From: a bacterium 210917-SL.2.15
GTDB lineage: Bacteria > Bacillota > Clostridia > Oscillospirales > Oscillospiraceae
DNA length: 64,000 nt
Reading direction: 5' to 3'
Assembly: GCA_020555605.1 (NCBI GenBank)
Contig: JAJCJC010000004.1
Coordinates: 1-64,000 of the forward strand
Shown here piece by piece: positions 50,265-60,210 of the stretch. Position numbers and translations under genes: made by a program. Under the pieces are notes generated by a model. The model had not been told where the DNA came from, searched no databases, and saw only the letters and a program-made list of their open reading frames with translations. Positions within the stretch are counted from its first letter, which is position 1. Each line of letters starts with the position of its first letter.

Positions 50265-51095
50265 TCAGCTCTCCGCCGTGGAACCTTCCGCAGAGGAGGC
50301 GTCCGTTTCCGGCACTTCCAATGCGCTGCGCAGCTCCAGCAAAGCCGGATAGAACGAGGCCACATCAATCGCCTCATAGCTCTCCGTCTTCGTAATCTCC
50401 AGACCGCTGATGTAGTCGTTCACATAATCATAAACCGCGCCGTAGCTGGTATCCTCATAATAAGACAGCAACTCTTCCTCGCCCAGATCTGTATAGCTGT
50501 TGCGCTCGGCAAAGGCGGCCAGGTTTTCTTCGGTGGGTTCCAGTTCGCCGCCCTCCGCCAGCAGCTTCTGGCACAAATTTGCATAGAGGTACGGAATGGC
50601 GCTGTCCTTTTTCAGCAGCTCCTCATTCAGCCCTGCATACGCGAGCATGTAGCGATACACTTCTTCGCTGCCGTAGTATTCCACATAATACTCGTGCATA
50701 CCGTCCATGACCGCTTCCTGCTCTTCCGTCAGGGCAATGCCCTGCTCCTTTGCCAGCAACTCCACCGCCGCATACTGCGTGGCATAGTCATCGGCCTGCG
50801 CCATAGCATAGTCGCCCACCGTCAGATCCGCCGTCATGGCCATACTCCAGTCGCTGAGGCCATAATACTGGGAAAATCCGTCACACACAGAAGCCAGCCA
50901 GTACAGGTATTCCCCCGCCGTCACATCCGCGTCGCCCACCTGCATCACCACAGTGTCTGCCTTCAGCCCGCTGGCTTTGGCCGTGATCAGCGCGCCGCCG
51001 CTCATCGCCTGAATGGCGCTGCCGCCGAACCATCCCACCAGAATCAGCACAATACACACGATCAGAGCGACCGCTCTGCTTTTCAACCCTTCCAT
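50265..51095 (-). CDS. Membrane-anchored SurA/PrsA-N-like foldase, no PPIase domain
   Basis: A 276-residue protein with an N-terminal anchor helix (RAVALIVCIVLILVGWFGG) and a helical, acidic, Tyr-rich body with the SurA/trigger-factor-like pattern VVMQVGDADVTAGEYLYWLA ... LAKEQGIALTEEQEAVMD. No parvulin domain follows, and the C-terminus is an acidic Ser-rich tail. It lies downstream of mfd, the usual Firmicutes position of prsA-type foldase genes. Chaperone role is inferred from context and N-terminal similarity. Confidence 0.65.
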   Translation of the reverse strand: MEGLKSRAVALIVCIVLILVGWFGGSAIQAMSGGALITAKASGLKADTVVMQVGDADVTAGEYLYWLASVCDGFSQYYGLSDWSMAMTADLTVGDYAMAQADDYATQYAAVELLAKEQGIALTEEQEAVMDGMHEYYVEYYGSEEVYRYMLAYAGLNEELLKKDSAIPYLYANLCQKLLAEGGELEPTEENLAAFAERNSYTDLGEEELLSYYEDTSYGAVYDYVNDYISGLEITKTESYEAIDVASFYPALLELRSALEVPETDASSAEGSTAES

Positions 51096-51215
51096 AAATC
51101 AAAACATCCTTTCCCGCTGTTTGCCACGCACAGGAGCGCACACATAAATCTCTGGTTATTTTATCATCTTTCGGGCTCTGCCACAAGTCCTTTTTGCAGT
51201 GCGCGCTCCCTTTTC

Positions 51216-54200
51216 TCAGGATGCGCCGGCCAGCGCGTCCACCAAGGCGGCGCATTCTTCCAGCACGTCCGCTTTCGGCGGCAGCGTCAGCGTCAGGGCC
51301 GGCGCCGCGCCCGCGCCCAGACGCAGCCGGGAATGGTATTTTTTCATGCCGCACACCGCGGAAAGCTGCTTGAGATCCACCTCGCCCAGAGCAAAGCGCA
51401 CTCGGGTTTCCTTCTGCGTGATCTCTGTAATCCCCACTTTTGCCGCCGCCGCGCGCAGCAGCGCCACGTCCAGCAGTGCCAGCACGCTTTTCGGCGCGTC
51501 GCCGTACCGGTCCAGCAATTCGTCCATCAGATCGTCGGCATCTTCCCGGCTGCGAATGGCCGCGATGCGGCGGTAAAGATCCATGCGCTGCTCCGCCGAG
51601 GCCACATACCGTTCCGGGATATTTGCAGATACGTTGAGATCCGCCGTACATTCCCGTTCTTTCTGCTTCTCCTGCCCCTGTTCCTCCAACACGGCCTCTT
51701 CCAGCAACTTGAGATACATGTCGTAGCCCACGCTCATCAAAAAACCGGACTGCTCCGGACCGAGGATATTGCCCGCCCCGCGGATCTCCAGATCGCGCAT
51801 GGCAATTTTAAAGCCGGAACCGAACTCCACATATTCCCGAATCGCCGACAAACGCTTGTCCGCCGTTTCCGACAGGATTTTTCCCCTACGGTAGGTGAGA
51901 TAAGCAAAAGCCCTGCGGGCTCCGCGGCCGATACGCCCACGGATCTGGTGCAGCTGCGCCAGCCCTAGGTGGTCGGCATCCTCAATGATCAGTGTATTTA
52001 CATTTGGAATGTCGATGCCCGTCTCAATAATGGTCGTACATACCAGCACCTGGGTCTGTCCGTCGATGACCCCCTGCATCACCGCCGAGAGCTGCTGCTC
52101 GCTGAGTTTCCCGTGCGCGGTCGCTACCTGCACTTCCTCGCCCAGCATCTCCTGAATCCGCGCGGCAGTTCGATCGATGGTGTCCACCCGGTTGTGCAGA
52201 TAATAAACTTGTCCGCCGCGCTGCACCTCCCGGCGAATCGCATCGGCAAGAATACTCCAATCGTGCTCAAGCACATAGGTCTGCACCGGCAGCCGATTCT
52301 TAGGCGGCGTTTCGATCACGCTCATGTCCCGCACACCCGACAGCGCCATGTTCAGCGTCCGCGGGATCGGCGTGGCCGAGAGTGTCAGCACATCCACCTG
52401 CCGGGCCATTTCTTTGAGTTTCTCTTTATGAGTCACACCGAAACGCTGCTCCTCATCAATCACCAAAAGTCCAAGATCCTTAAATTGCACGCTTTTCTGC
52501 AACAGCCGGTGGGTACCGATCAAAAGGTCGATACTGCCGGCTTTGAGAGCCTGCAGGATCTTCTTGCTCTGCGCGGCGGTCTGAAAGCGGCTGAGCACCG
52601 CAATGTTTACGGGGAATGCGCGGAAGCGGTTCATCGCCGTGGCGTAATGTTGCTGGGCCAACACTGTGGTGGGTACCAGGATAGCAGCCTGCTTCCCATC
52701 CAAGATACATTTCATTACCGCCCGCAGGGCCACCTCCGTCTTTCCGTAGCCCACATCGCCGCACAGCAGACGGTCCATGGGCACGCTTCGCTCCATGTCT
52801 CCCTTGATCTCGCGGATACAGCGCAGCTGATCTTCCGTCTCGGCATAGGGAAACGCCTCCTCAAATTCCGCCTGCCATGGAGAATCCGGCGAAAAGGCGA
52901 AACCTTGCTTTTTCTGCCGCTCGGCATACAGCCGGATCAGCCCCTTAGCCAGATCCTTAGCCGCCGCCTTGGCTTTGCTCTTGCTGCGCGCCCAGTCCGT
53001 ACCGCCGAGCTTATTCAGACGGGTTTTTTCGTGGTCCTCTCCCCCGCCAATGTACTTGCTCACCAGATCCAGCTGTGTGGCGGGAACATACAGGCAGTCA
53101 CTGCCGGCATAAGCGATCTTGATATAGTCCCGATCCGCGCCGTCCACAGTCATCTTTGAGATGCCCACGAAGCGTCCCACGCCGTGATGGACGTGTACCA
53201 CCAGATCGCCAGGGGAAAGATCCGTATAGGACTGCAGCTTCTGGCGGTTCGATTTTGCCTTTTTCGCCGCCGGTTTCTTCCCGCCCTGAGCCAGAAGCTG
53301 CCCCTCCGTCAACACCGCCAGGGACAGCTGCGGATACTCGATCCCCGCCGACAGGGCGCCCAAACTGATTTGGGCTTGCCCTGCCCCGGGCAGGCCGCTG
53401 CACTGAAAATCCAGCGCCGCAGATACTTTTTTTTCTTCCAGCAGCCGTTTCAGGTTTTTGGCCCGCACCTCGCTGCCGCACAGGACCAACACACGGTAGC
53501 CGGCCTCCAAATATTGCTCCATATCCGAAACCGCCGTCTCAAGGCTGCCGCCATAGGATGAGAGTTGTTTGGCGTTCAACTGCAGCAATGTACGGGGCGG
53601 AAGCGGATAACGGGACGTAGGCAATGAGGCGAGCATATAGACCGGCCTGTCCGCCAGTGTGCTCCAAAGCTCTTCCGCCGTTGCCGTCAACGCAGCCCAT
53701 TCCCCGCAGAGCACACCGGCTTTCAAAAGGGCTTCCACATCCTCTTTCATCTGCCAGAGAACATTTTTCAGATGCTCCATCACCCGTGCGCTATCACAGA
53801 TACACACCATAGCGTCCGGATCGAGATAATCCAGCGGTATGGCCCTTTCTTCATAAACGGCTGCCATGTAGCGGTCCAGACCACCGCGCAGCGCACCCTG
53901 GCGCAAAAGCTCCGCGTCTGCTTTCAATCGCCCGATTAATTCGTCTCCGCCCTGATGCCTTTTGTTTGACAGCTTTCCCGCCATGGATTCCAGTTTTTCC
54001 GCTAAAGCCGCGCTCCCGCCGGGCGTCATGGCAGGCAGCACCTCTCCAGCGGGCAGCAGGCGGATATGCTCCACATTGTGTACGCGCCGCTGGCTTGCCA
54101 GGTCAAAGGCTCCCATGGCGTCCACTTCATCTCCGAAAAATTCAACGCGTACCGGCGCTTCCATGCCCGGGCCAAACACGTCCAGAATGCCGCCGCGCAG

Positions 54201-54722
54201 CGCAAACTGCCCCATACCCTCCACCTGTTGGCAGCGGGTATAACCCAGACGGATCAGCCGCTCGCCCAACGTGTTCAAGTCCACCGTATCGGACAGATGC
54301 AGCGTCAGCGCATTATCCAGCAGCGTCTCTTTGGGCAGCGTCCGCTGTACCAGCGCCTCCGGCGCAGTGACCACAATGCGGGGGTGCTCCTCTGCCATGC
54401 AGTAAAGCGCCTCTACCCGCCGCTGCTCCCATTCGCGGGAAGCCGTCGCCGCCGCGTGGAATTGGAATTCCCGCCCCGGCAGCAGCAACGGCGCAATGCC
54501 GGTGAAATTCTGCAAATCCGCCGCCATACGGCGCGCCTCTCCCTCGTCGCTGCATACCACCAGAAGGGGGCGCTTCTCCTTCGCCAGCAATGCCGCGCAG
54601 ATATGGGCGCGGTGAACCGGCCCCAGGCCCGTCATAGCGGCCGGACAGCCTCCGTTTTCCGCGCAGTGCAACAGTTCTGCCGCCTCCGGGATCTCTCGCA
54701 GTGCCCCGATCAGCTTCTCCAT
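51216..54722 (-). CDS. mfd: Transcription-repair coupling factor
   Basis: A 1168-residue Mfd that releases stalled RNA polymerase and recruits UvrA. N-terminal UvrB-homology region, CarD-like polymerase-interaction domain (SPGDLVVHVHHGVGRFVGI, about 500), helicase Walker A CGDVGYGKTEVA (about 651), DEEQRFG (about 755), TATAHGKLSEQQLSAVMQ and QLHQIRGRIGRG, then the C-terminal TRCF domain. Start chosen at ATG 54722 behind AAGGAGGAATTC. Part of the glmU-prs-pth-mfd-foldase block. Confidence 0.97.
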   Translation of the reverse strand: MEKLIGALREIPEAAELLHCAENGGCPAAMTGLGPVHRAHICAALLAKEKRPLLVVCSDEGEARRMAADLQNFTGIAPLLLPGREFQFHAAATASREWEQRRVEALYCMAEEHPRIVVTAPEALVQRTLPKETLLDNALTLHLSDTVDLNTLGERLIRLGYTRCQQVEGMGQFALRGGILDVFGPGMEAPVRVEFFGDEVDAMGAFDLASQRRVHNVEHIRLLPAGEVLPAMTPGGSAALAEKLESMAGKLSNKRHQGGDELIGRLKADAELLRQGALRGGLDRYMAAVYEERAIPLDYLDPDAMVCICDSARVMEHLKNVLWQMKEDVEALLKAGVLCGEWAALTATAEELWSTLADRPVYMLASLPTSRYPLPPRTLLQLNAKQLSSYGGSLETAVSDMEQYLEAGYRVLVLCGSEVRAKNLKRLLEEKKVSAALDFQCSGLPGAGQAQISLGALSAGIEYPQLSLAVLTEGQLLAQGGKKPAAKKAKSNRQKLQSYTDLSPGDLVVHVHHGVGRFVGISKMTVDGADRDYIKIAYAGSDCLYVPATQLDLVSKYIGGGEDHEKTRLNKLGGTDWARSKSKAKAAAKDLAKGLIRLYAERQKKQGFAFSPDSPWQAEFEEAFPYAETEDQLRCIREIKGDMERSVPMDRLLCGDVGYGKTEVALRAVMKCILDGKQAAILVPTTVLAQQHYATAMNRFRAFPVNIAVLSRFQTAAQSKKILQALKAGSIDLLIGTHRLLQKSVQFKDLGLLVIDEEQRFGVTHKEKLKEMARQVDVLTLSATPIPRTLNMALSGVRDMSVIETPPKNRLPVQTYVLEHDWSILADAIRREVQRGGQVYYLHNRVDTIDRTAARIQEMLGEEVQVATAHGKLSEQQLSAVMQGVIDGQTQVLVCTTIIETGIDIPNVNTLIIEDADHLGLAQLHQIRGRIGRGARRAFAYLTYRRGKILSETADKRLSAIREYVEFGSGFKIAMRDLEIRGAGNILGPEQSGFLMSVGYDMYLKLLEEAVLEEQGQEKQKERECTADLNVSANIPERYVASAEQRMDLYRRIAAIRSREDADDLMDELLDRYGDAPKSVLALLDVALLRAAAAKVGITEITQKETRVRFALGEVDLKQLSAVCGMKKYHSRLRLGAGAAPALTLTLPPKADVLEECAALVDALAGAS

Positions 54723-54832
54723 GAATTCCTCCTTCCTCTGCACAACAGGCAGCGGCAGTCCACGCTGCCCCGGGGAGGGGGAGCGCGCACTGCTCGTATG
54801 GTTTCTTTTTCTTTACTTTATGTAATGTTGCT

Positions 54833-55423
54833 TCAGTTGAAGCGGCTCATGGCGGCAGCGCAGCCCTCGGAAATCACACATTCCGCTGCGTCCAGACCGC
54901 GCCGGATCGTTTCTTCCAGCGTTTTCCACTCCGCCGCCGTAGGCCGGCCCAGCACCCAGGCCGCCAGATCATAGTCCGGATTCGGCTTTTCTCCCACGCC
55001 GATCTTGACCCGCGGAAAGCCGTCGCTGCCCAGACAGGCAATGATATCCTTAACCCCATTGTGCCCGCCGGCGCTGCCGCCGGGCCGCACCCGCAGCTTC
55101 CCAACGGGCAGGGAAATATCATCAAAAATCACCAGCACCCGCTCCGGTGGGATTTTATAAAATGCCGCCGCCTGCTGCACCGCCTGGCCGCTTCGGTTCA
55201 TCATGGTCTGGGGCTTGAGCACCAGCGCCCGGCGGCCGCCCAGGCGCACCTCGCCCGTCAGGGCTTTGAACTTGAGCCGGTTCAAACGGACGCCGCAGCG
55301 TTCTTCCAGAGCATCTGCGGCATGAAAGCCCACATTGTGGCGCGTGCTGCTGTATTGTATGCCGGGATTGCCCAAGCATACCACCAGCCACTCCACTGCG
55401 CCGCCTTTTTTCTTCAGGAGCAT
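54833..55423 (-). CDS. pth: Peptidyl-tRNA hydrolase
   Basis: A 196-residue enzyme that rescues peptidyl-tRNA. LVVCLGNPGIQYSSTRHNVGF contains the catalytic His, followed by LKPQTMMNRSGQAV, FDDISLPVGKLRVRPGGSAGGHNGVKDI and PRVKIGVGEKP. Start chosen at ATG 55423, behind GAGGAGGG; the longer frame crosses the upstream hairpin and is not coding. Standard length. Confidence 0.95.
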   Translation of the reverse strand: MLLKKKGGAVEWLVVCLGNPGIQYSSTRHNVGFHAADALEERCGVRLNRLKFKALTGEVRLGGRRALVLKPQTMMNRSGQAVQQAAAFYKIPPERVLVIFDDISLPVGKLRVRPGGSAGGHNGVKDIIACLGSDGFPRVKIGVGEKPNPDYDLAAWVLGRPTAAEWKTLEETIRRGLDAAECVISEGCAAAMSRFN

Positions 55424-55526
55424 CGGATCCCTCCTCAAACGCGTGAACATGAAAAAGCGCCCCGCGGGCGCACATCTGCATAGCATACTGCCCTTAACGC
55501 CTTCGCCGCCCCCAAACGGGGCAGAA

Positions 55527-55557
55527 TGGAAAGGAGGGGCAAAGCCCCTCCTTTCCA
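55527..55557. terminator. Hairpin between prs and pth
   Basis: TGGAAAGGAGGGGC / GCCCCTCCTTTCCA, loop AAA. Very stable but without a clear T-tract on the minus strand; partial terminator or processing site after prs. Confidence 0.55.
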
Positions 55558-55569
55558 CTCAGCGATCGC

Positions 55570-56529
55570 TCAGCTAAAGAGTTTGGACACCGACAGGTCG
55601 CTGTAAATACGCTCGATCGCGTCGGCAAACATATGCGCCACAGAGAGGTACTTGATCTTGGGGCACTGGCTGGCCGGCACCGCGGGGATCGTGTTGAGGA
55701 ACGCCATCTCGTTGATCGGGCTTTCGTTCAGCCGCTCCAGTGCCGGGCCGGAGAGCACGGCATGGGATGCGCAGGCATGGACGGAATTGGCGCCGCCCAC
55801 ATCAATAATGGCCTTAGCCGCGTTGCAGATGCTGCCGGCCGTGTCCACCATATCGTCGAAGAGGATGCAGTCGCGGCCTTTCACATCGCCGATGATGTTC
55901 ATGACCTCACAGGAATTGGCCTTGGGCCGGCGTTTGTCCACAATGGCCAAGCTCATGCCCAGCTTCTGAGCAAAGGCGCGGGCGCGGGCCACGGAACCGA
56001 CGTCCGGAGAAACCACCACCATCTCCTCGGCTTGCGCACCGAACAGCTCGCCGTAATAATCCACGAAAATAGGATTGCCCAGCAAGTTGTCCACGGGAAT
56101 GTCAAAGAAGCCCTGAATCTGCGCAGCATGCAGATCCATGGTCAGCACGCGGTCGGCACCGGCCGCCACAATCATATTGGCCACCAGCTTTGCCGAAATC
56201 GGGTCTCTTGCCTTGGCTTTCCGATCCTGGCGGGCATAGCCGAAATAAGGGATCACTGCAGTGATGCGGCCGGCCGAAGCGCGCTTGAGTGCATCGATCA
56301 TCACCAGCATTTCCATCAGGTTGTCGTTTACGGGGTTGCAGGTGGACTGAATGACGAACACGTCGCTTCCGCGGACACTCTCATACAGAGAAGCATAGCA
56401 CTCGCCGTCGGCAAATTTGCCGACCTCCGAGTCGCCCAGCTTCGTGTTCAGGTGCTGGCAGATCTCCTGCGCCAGCACGCGGTTGGAGTTACCAGCAAAG
56501 ATCTTGATGTCCTTACCATGTGCAATCAT
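55570..56529 (-). CDS. prs: Ribose-phosphate pyrophosphokinase
   Basis: A 319-residue PRPP synthase. KIFAGNSNRVLAQEI, GSDVFVIQSTCNPVNDNLMEML, YFGYARQDRKAKARDPISAKL, VLTMDLHAAQIQGFFD and the PRPP loop LFDDMVDTAGSICNAA are all present. Supplies PRPP for upp and nucleotide synthesis. Follows glmU, as in other Firmicutes. Confidence 0.96.
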   Translation of the reverse strand: MIAHGKDIKIFAGNSNRVLAQEICQHLNTKLGDSEVGKFADGECYASLYESVRGSDVFVIQSTCNPVNDNLMEMLVMIDALKRASAGRITAVIPYFGYARQDRKAKARDPISAKLVANMIVAAGADRVLTMDLHAAQIQGFFDIPVDNLLGNPIFVDYYGELFGAQAEEMVVVSPDVGSVARARAFAQKLGMSLAIVDKRRPKANSCEVMNIIGDVKGRDCILFDDMVDTAGSICNAAKAIIDVGGANSVHACASHAVLSGPALERLNESPINEMAFLNTIPAVPASQCPKIKYLSVAHMFADAIERIYSDLSVSKLFS

Positions 56530-56652
56530 TCCAAAGTACCTCTCTTTTTCATTTTTGGGATTCTCATTGGTTGGTTCTGGTAATCAGGTCCATATGTATC
56601 TTATCGCCGGCCCGGGAGCCGGCGGTAAAATCTGTTGTTTCGGCCGCGCCGT

Positions 56653-57771
56653 TCATTTCAGGCGGCCGGCCTTTCGGCGCTTGTCGGCCCAGCCAGCCAG
56701 GTTGTTCTGCTTGGCCCGGGCCACACCCAAATCCCCGGCAGGCACATCCCGAGTGATGGTGGAACCAGCCGCGGTATACGCGCCGTCACCCACGCTCACA
56801 GGGGCCACCAGATTGGTGTTGCAGCCCACGAAGACATGGCTTCCGATGGTGGTGCGGTGCTTCTCTCTGCCGTCGTAATTGCAGGTGACAGTGCCGCAAC
56901 CGAAATTGCATCCCTCTCCCACATCGGCGTCGCCCACATACGTAAGATGGGCCATTTTGGTTTCCCGTCCCAGGCAGCAGTTTTTCAGCTGGACAAACGC
57001 GCCGATCTTGCTCTGTGTACCCACCGCACAGTGGGGGCGCAGGTGAGCGTAAGGGCCAATCTCGCAGCCCGCCTCCACGACGCTCTCCTCGCACTGCGAG
57101 GCGTTGATCACCGCGCCGTCGCCCACCGTACAGTCGGTGAGCATGCTGTTCGGGCCAATCTGGCAGTCTGCTCCGATTACTGTTTCACCCCGCAGGATCG
57201 TGCCGGGGAGAAGCACCGTGCCCGCGCCCACGCGGACCCGCGGATCAATATAGGTATTGTTGGGATCCATAACATAGACGCCGCCGGCAAGCAACTCCCG
57301 CAGAATCTGCGCTCTAGCCAGAAACTGCATGCTGTTGAGTCCCTTAAAAGTGGTGAGGGACGTAAATCCCGGCACGCTCCGGGCGCCCTCCACCTCTTCT
57401 GCACCCGTTTTCAGGCTGTGAGCCAGGGCGCTGCCAGATGCTATGTACACCTCGTTCTGTCCAGCGCTGTCCACCGGCACGGCGGCACCGGGCACTACCA
57501 GCGTCTCCTCTTCACCCTCCAAAAAGTCAAGCAGGTCGGCGCGGCTATCGGACACCGTCACCTGTTCTTCCAAGGAAAAACACGCACGGGCCTCTTTCTG
57601 ATAGGATGCCGGGCAGCACACAAAAAAGCGTTCCACGCCCTGTTCGCGCAGCGCAGCGCTCAGCCAGGTAAGCACCGGGCAAAACAAGACGCTTTGCAGC
57701 ATCAGCGGTTTTCGGATCAATTCTCCGTCTGCGTCGTCCACAAATAAAACGGCGCGTTTCGTTTCCATCAT
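56653..57771 (-). CDS. glmU: GlmU-like protein: intact acetyltransferase, degenerate uridylyltransferase
   Basis: A 372-residue protein in the glmU position before prs. The C-terminal left-handed beta-helix is intact (about 165-345): PNNTYIDPRVRVGAGTVLLPGTIL, ECEIGPYAHLRP, KMAHLTYVGDADVGEGCNFGCGTVTCNYDGREKHRT (catalytic His about 275) and FVGCNTNLVAPVSVG. The N-terminal half is only ~150 residues and lacks the GxGTRM pyrophosphorylase loop and downstream sugar-nucleotide motifs. Usual GlmU is ~455 residues. It probably retains only glucosamine-1-phosphate acetylation. Confidence 0.85.
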   Translation of the reverse strand: MMETKRAVLFVDDADGELIRKPLMLQSVLFCPVLTWLSAALREQGVERFFVCCPASYQKEARACFSLEEQVTVSDSRADLLDFLEGEEETLVVPGAAVPVDSAGQNEVYIASGSALAHSLKTGAEEVEGARSVPGFTSLTTFKGLNSMQFLARAQILRELLAGGVYVMDPNNTYIDPRVRVGAGTVLLPGTILRGETVIGADCQIGPNSMLTDCTVGDGAVINASQCEESVVEAGCEIGPYAHLRPHCAVGTQSKIGAFVQLKNCCLGRETKMAHLTYVGDADVGEGCNFGCGTVTCNYDGREKHRTTIGSHVFVGCNTNLVAPVSVGDGAYTAAGSTITRDVPAGDLGVARAKQNNLAGWADKRRKAGRLK

Positions 57772-57852
57772 TGCCGTTCCTCTCCAGGGGCCGCAGGATG
57801 CCGCAGCTGTGCCGCTTCACCCCATTTTCCCCCATTTTGAAAATACAGTTTC

Positions 57853-57881
57853 ATTATAGCAAACCCCTTTCAAAAAATCCA
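57853..57881 (-). promoter_or_regulatory. Promoter of glmU-prs
   Basis: Minus-strand TATAAT with TGC before it (extended -10); a weak -35 TGGATT lies 17 bp upstream. The rest of 57882-58150 is AT-rich and holds no convincing gene. Confidence 0.5.
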
Positions 57882-58153
57882 CGATTTTATATGTTTTTTT
57901 CAGGTTTCTTTCTTTTCTCCATTCTGCTGTGTATTTTCCTGGAATTTTCCAGCGAAAAGCACAATGGTTTTCCAAATCTGCAGCGCCAAATTCCGTACAG
58001 CGCTGCTTCTTTTCCCAAAAGCAGGGCCTTCGGGACGCGCCGGTTGTTTGTCGTAAATGCAATGCTCTTGTCGTTTTTTCTGGAAATGCATGGATACTTA
58101 TATGAATTCTAACGATTTTTACGTCTTTTACGCAAAAAAAGAGCAAATAAGTG

Positions 58154-58182
58154 TTGAAATCATACCTGCTTTGCATTACAAT
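58154..58182 (+). promoter_or_regulatory. Promoter of trmL and the glycolysis genes
   Basis: TTGAAA, 17-bp spacer, TACAAT, about 90 bp upstream of trmL. Confidence 0.7.
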
Positions 58183-58272
58183 AAGGACGCTGAACGCACA
58201 GGGAAATGTTTCTTCCCCGACAGCAAATACAAACAAAAATTGATACCATAATAGTATAGTAAGGAAGTACAC

Positions 58273-58761
58273 ATGATCAATCTTGTACTGGTGGAGCCGG
58301 AAATCCCGGCCAACACCGGGAACATCTCCCGCACCTGTGCCGTCACCGGCTGCGCCCTGCATCTGATCCGCCCATTGGGGTTCGACATCTCCGACAAAGC
58401 CCTCAAGCGGGCCGGACTGGACTATTGGGACAAGCTGGATCTGACGGTGTACGACAATTTGGACGATTTCTTTTCCCGCCACCCGAATCCGGATCTATGG
58501 CTGGCTTCGTCCAAGGGCCCCCGGCCCTATTATGAGGCCGCTTTCCGCGATGGCTGTTTTCTTTTTTTCGGCAAGGAGACCAAAGGGCTCGATGAGACCT
58601 TTCTGTCTGCGCATGCAGAGCGTTGTCTGCGCCTGCCCATGCTCCCCGGTGCCCGCTGCCTGAATCTCTCCAACGCCGCCGCCATTTTCGCCTATGAAGC
58701 CCTGCGGCAAACGGGCTTTCCCGGCTTCCAGGCCACGGGAGCCATGGCCCCCGTCCCCTGA
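58273..58761 (+). CDS. trmL: tRNA (cytidine(34)-2'-O)-methyltransferase
   Basis: A 162-residue SPOUT methyltransferase acting on the wobble base of tRNA-Leu. LVEPEIPANTGNISRTCAVTG at the N-terminus and the SAM knot FFGKETKGLDE, LPMLPGARCLNLSNAAAIFAYEAL at the C-terminus are the TrmL pattern. The window also encodes a tRNA-Leu(CAA), a natural substrate of this family. Confidence 0.93.
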   Translation: MINLVLVEPEIPANTGNISRTCAVTGCALHLIRPLGFDISDKALKRAGLDYWDKLDLTVYDNLDDFFSRHPNPDLWLASSKGPRPYYEAAFRDGCFLFFGKETKGLDETFLSAHAERCLRLPMLPGARCLNLSNAAAIFAYEALRQTGFPGFQATGAMAPVP

Positions 58762-58850
58762 CGCTTCATCCCATCGTACCCTGAGCAAATTCTCTGCAAC
58801 GGACCCCCTCGTTTGAGGGAACACCATTTGTAATTTAGGAGGACATTGCT

Positions 58851-60044
58851 ATGAACTACAACAAGAAAACCGTGAGCGACATCGACGTTGCCGACAAAAA
58901 GGTCCTGCTGCGCTGCGACTTCAACGTGCCCCAGGACAAGGAGACCGGCGCAATCACAGACGATAAGCGCATCCGCGCCGCTTTGCCCACCATCCGGTAT
59001 CTACTCGATCAGAATGCCGCTGTCATCGCCTGCTCTCACCTGGGCAAGCCCAAGGGCGAATGGAAGGAAAAGCTGACCCTCGCCCCGGTGGCTGAGCGTC
59101 TGAGCGCGCTTCTGGGCTGCGAAGTGATCTTTGCCAAGGACATCATCGGTCCCGACGCCCAGGCTAAGGCCGCTGCACTGCAGCCGGGCCAGATCATGCT
59201 GCTGGAAAACCTGCGCTTTGACATCGGCGAGGAAGAAAACAACCCCGAATTTGCCAAGGCCCTGGCCGATCTGGCTGAGGTGTATGTGTCTGACGCATTC
59301 GGCACCGTGCACCGCGCCCACGCTTCCACTGCCGGCGTGGCAGCATACCTGCCCGCCGTTTCCGGAATGCTGATCCAAAAAGAGCTGGAGATCATGGGCG
59401 GCGCGCTGGAACATCCCAAGCGCCCCTTCGTGGCAGTGCTCGGCGGCGCCAAGGTGTCCGATAAGATCAACGTAATCAACAACCTGCTGGAAAAGGCCGA
59501 CACCATCATCATCGGCGGCGGCATGGCCTATACCTTTATCAAAGCCCAAGGCGGCAGCATCGGCACCTCGCTGCTCGAGGCCGACAAGGTGGAGTACGCC
59601 AAGGAAATGCTCTCCAAAGCCGCTGCACGCGGCGTCAAGCTCCTGTTGCCCACCGACACTGTCGCTGCCAAAGAATTTTCCAAAGATGCAGAGCCGGTGT
59701 GCGTTTCCACCATGGCCATCCCCGACGACATGATGGGCATGGACATCGGTCCCGACACGCAAAAGGCCTTTGCCGAGGCCGTACAGGGTGCCGGAACCAT
59801 CGTCTGGAACGGGCCGATGGGCGTATTTGAATTCCCTGCTTTCGCCGAGGGCACCAAAGCCATGGCCCGTGCGCTGGCTGAGTCCGGCGCGATCACCATC
59901 ATCGGCGGCGGCGACAGTGCCGCAGCTGTGGAGCAACTGGGCTTTGCCGACAAGATTACCCACATTTCCACCGGCGGCGGCGCTTCCCTCGAGTTCCTGG
60001 AAGGCAAGGAACTGCCCGGCGTAGCCTGCCTGATGGATAAATAA
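58851..60044 (+). CDS. pgk: Phosphoglycerate kinase
   Basis: A 397-residue PGK converting 1,3-bisphosphoglycerate and ADP to 3-phosphoglycerate and [51 protein letters not shown] and [13 protein letters not shown] are intact. AGGAGG precedes ATG. No gap gene is adjacent; trmL takes the upstream place. Confidence 0.96.
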   Translation: MNYNKKTVSDIDVADKKVLLRCDFNVPQDKETGAITDDKRIRAALPTIRYLLDQNAAVIACSHLGKPKGEWKEKLTLAPVAERLSALLGCEVIFAKDIIGPDAQAKAAALQPGQIMLLENLRFDIGEEENNPEFAKALADLAEVYVSDAFGTVHRAHASTAGVAAYLPAVSGMLIQKELEIMGGALEHPKRPFVAVLGGAKVSDKINVINNLLEKADTIIIGGGMAYTFIKAQGGSIGTSLLEADKVEYAKEMLSKAAARGVKLLLPTDTVAAKEFSKDAEPVCVSTMAIPDDMMGMDIGPDTQKAFAEAVQGAGTIVWNGPMGVFEFPAFAEGTKAMARALAESGAITIIGGGDSAAAVEQLGFADKITHISTGGGASLEFLEGKELPGVACLMDK

Positions 60045-60168
60045 GGTTACCCCGGGCAGCCCGGGTGGTGAACCGACATCTGCTTTTCCCGCAAGGAGCA
60101 CACCGGCTCCGCGCGGGTTACATACAACAGAAACTGCGTTGCCTTCCCACAGCACGCTGCGGGAAGGC
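60045..60168 (+). other. Three-hairpin pgk-tpiA spacer
   Basis: Three consecutive hairpins in 124 nt: GGTT..CCGGGC-AG-CCCGGG..AACC (60045-60074), CCCGC-GGAGC...GCTCC-GCGGG (60088-60117) and GCCTTCCC...GGGAAGGC (60141-60168). No T-tract follows and no ORF fits. It could set transcript processing or relative expression of tpiA, or be a small RNA. Confidence 0.55.
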
Positions 60169-60210
60169 AGCAAAAGATTGCAAGCATCATGAGCAAGGAG
60201 ATAAAAGAAC

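Noticed and set aside
57817..58482. 221-codon minus-strand frame across the glmU-trmL spacer
   Set aside because: Half overlaps trmL antisense and the rest is low-complexity AT-rich sequence; the promoters on both strands explain the spacer.
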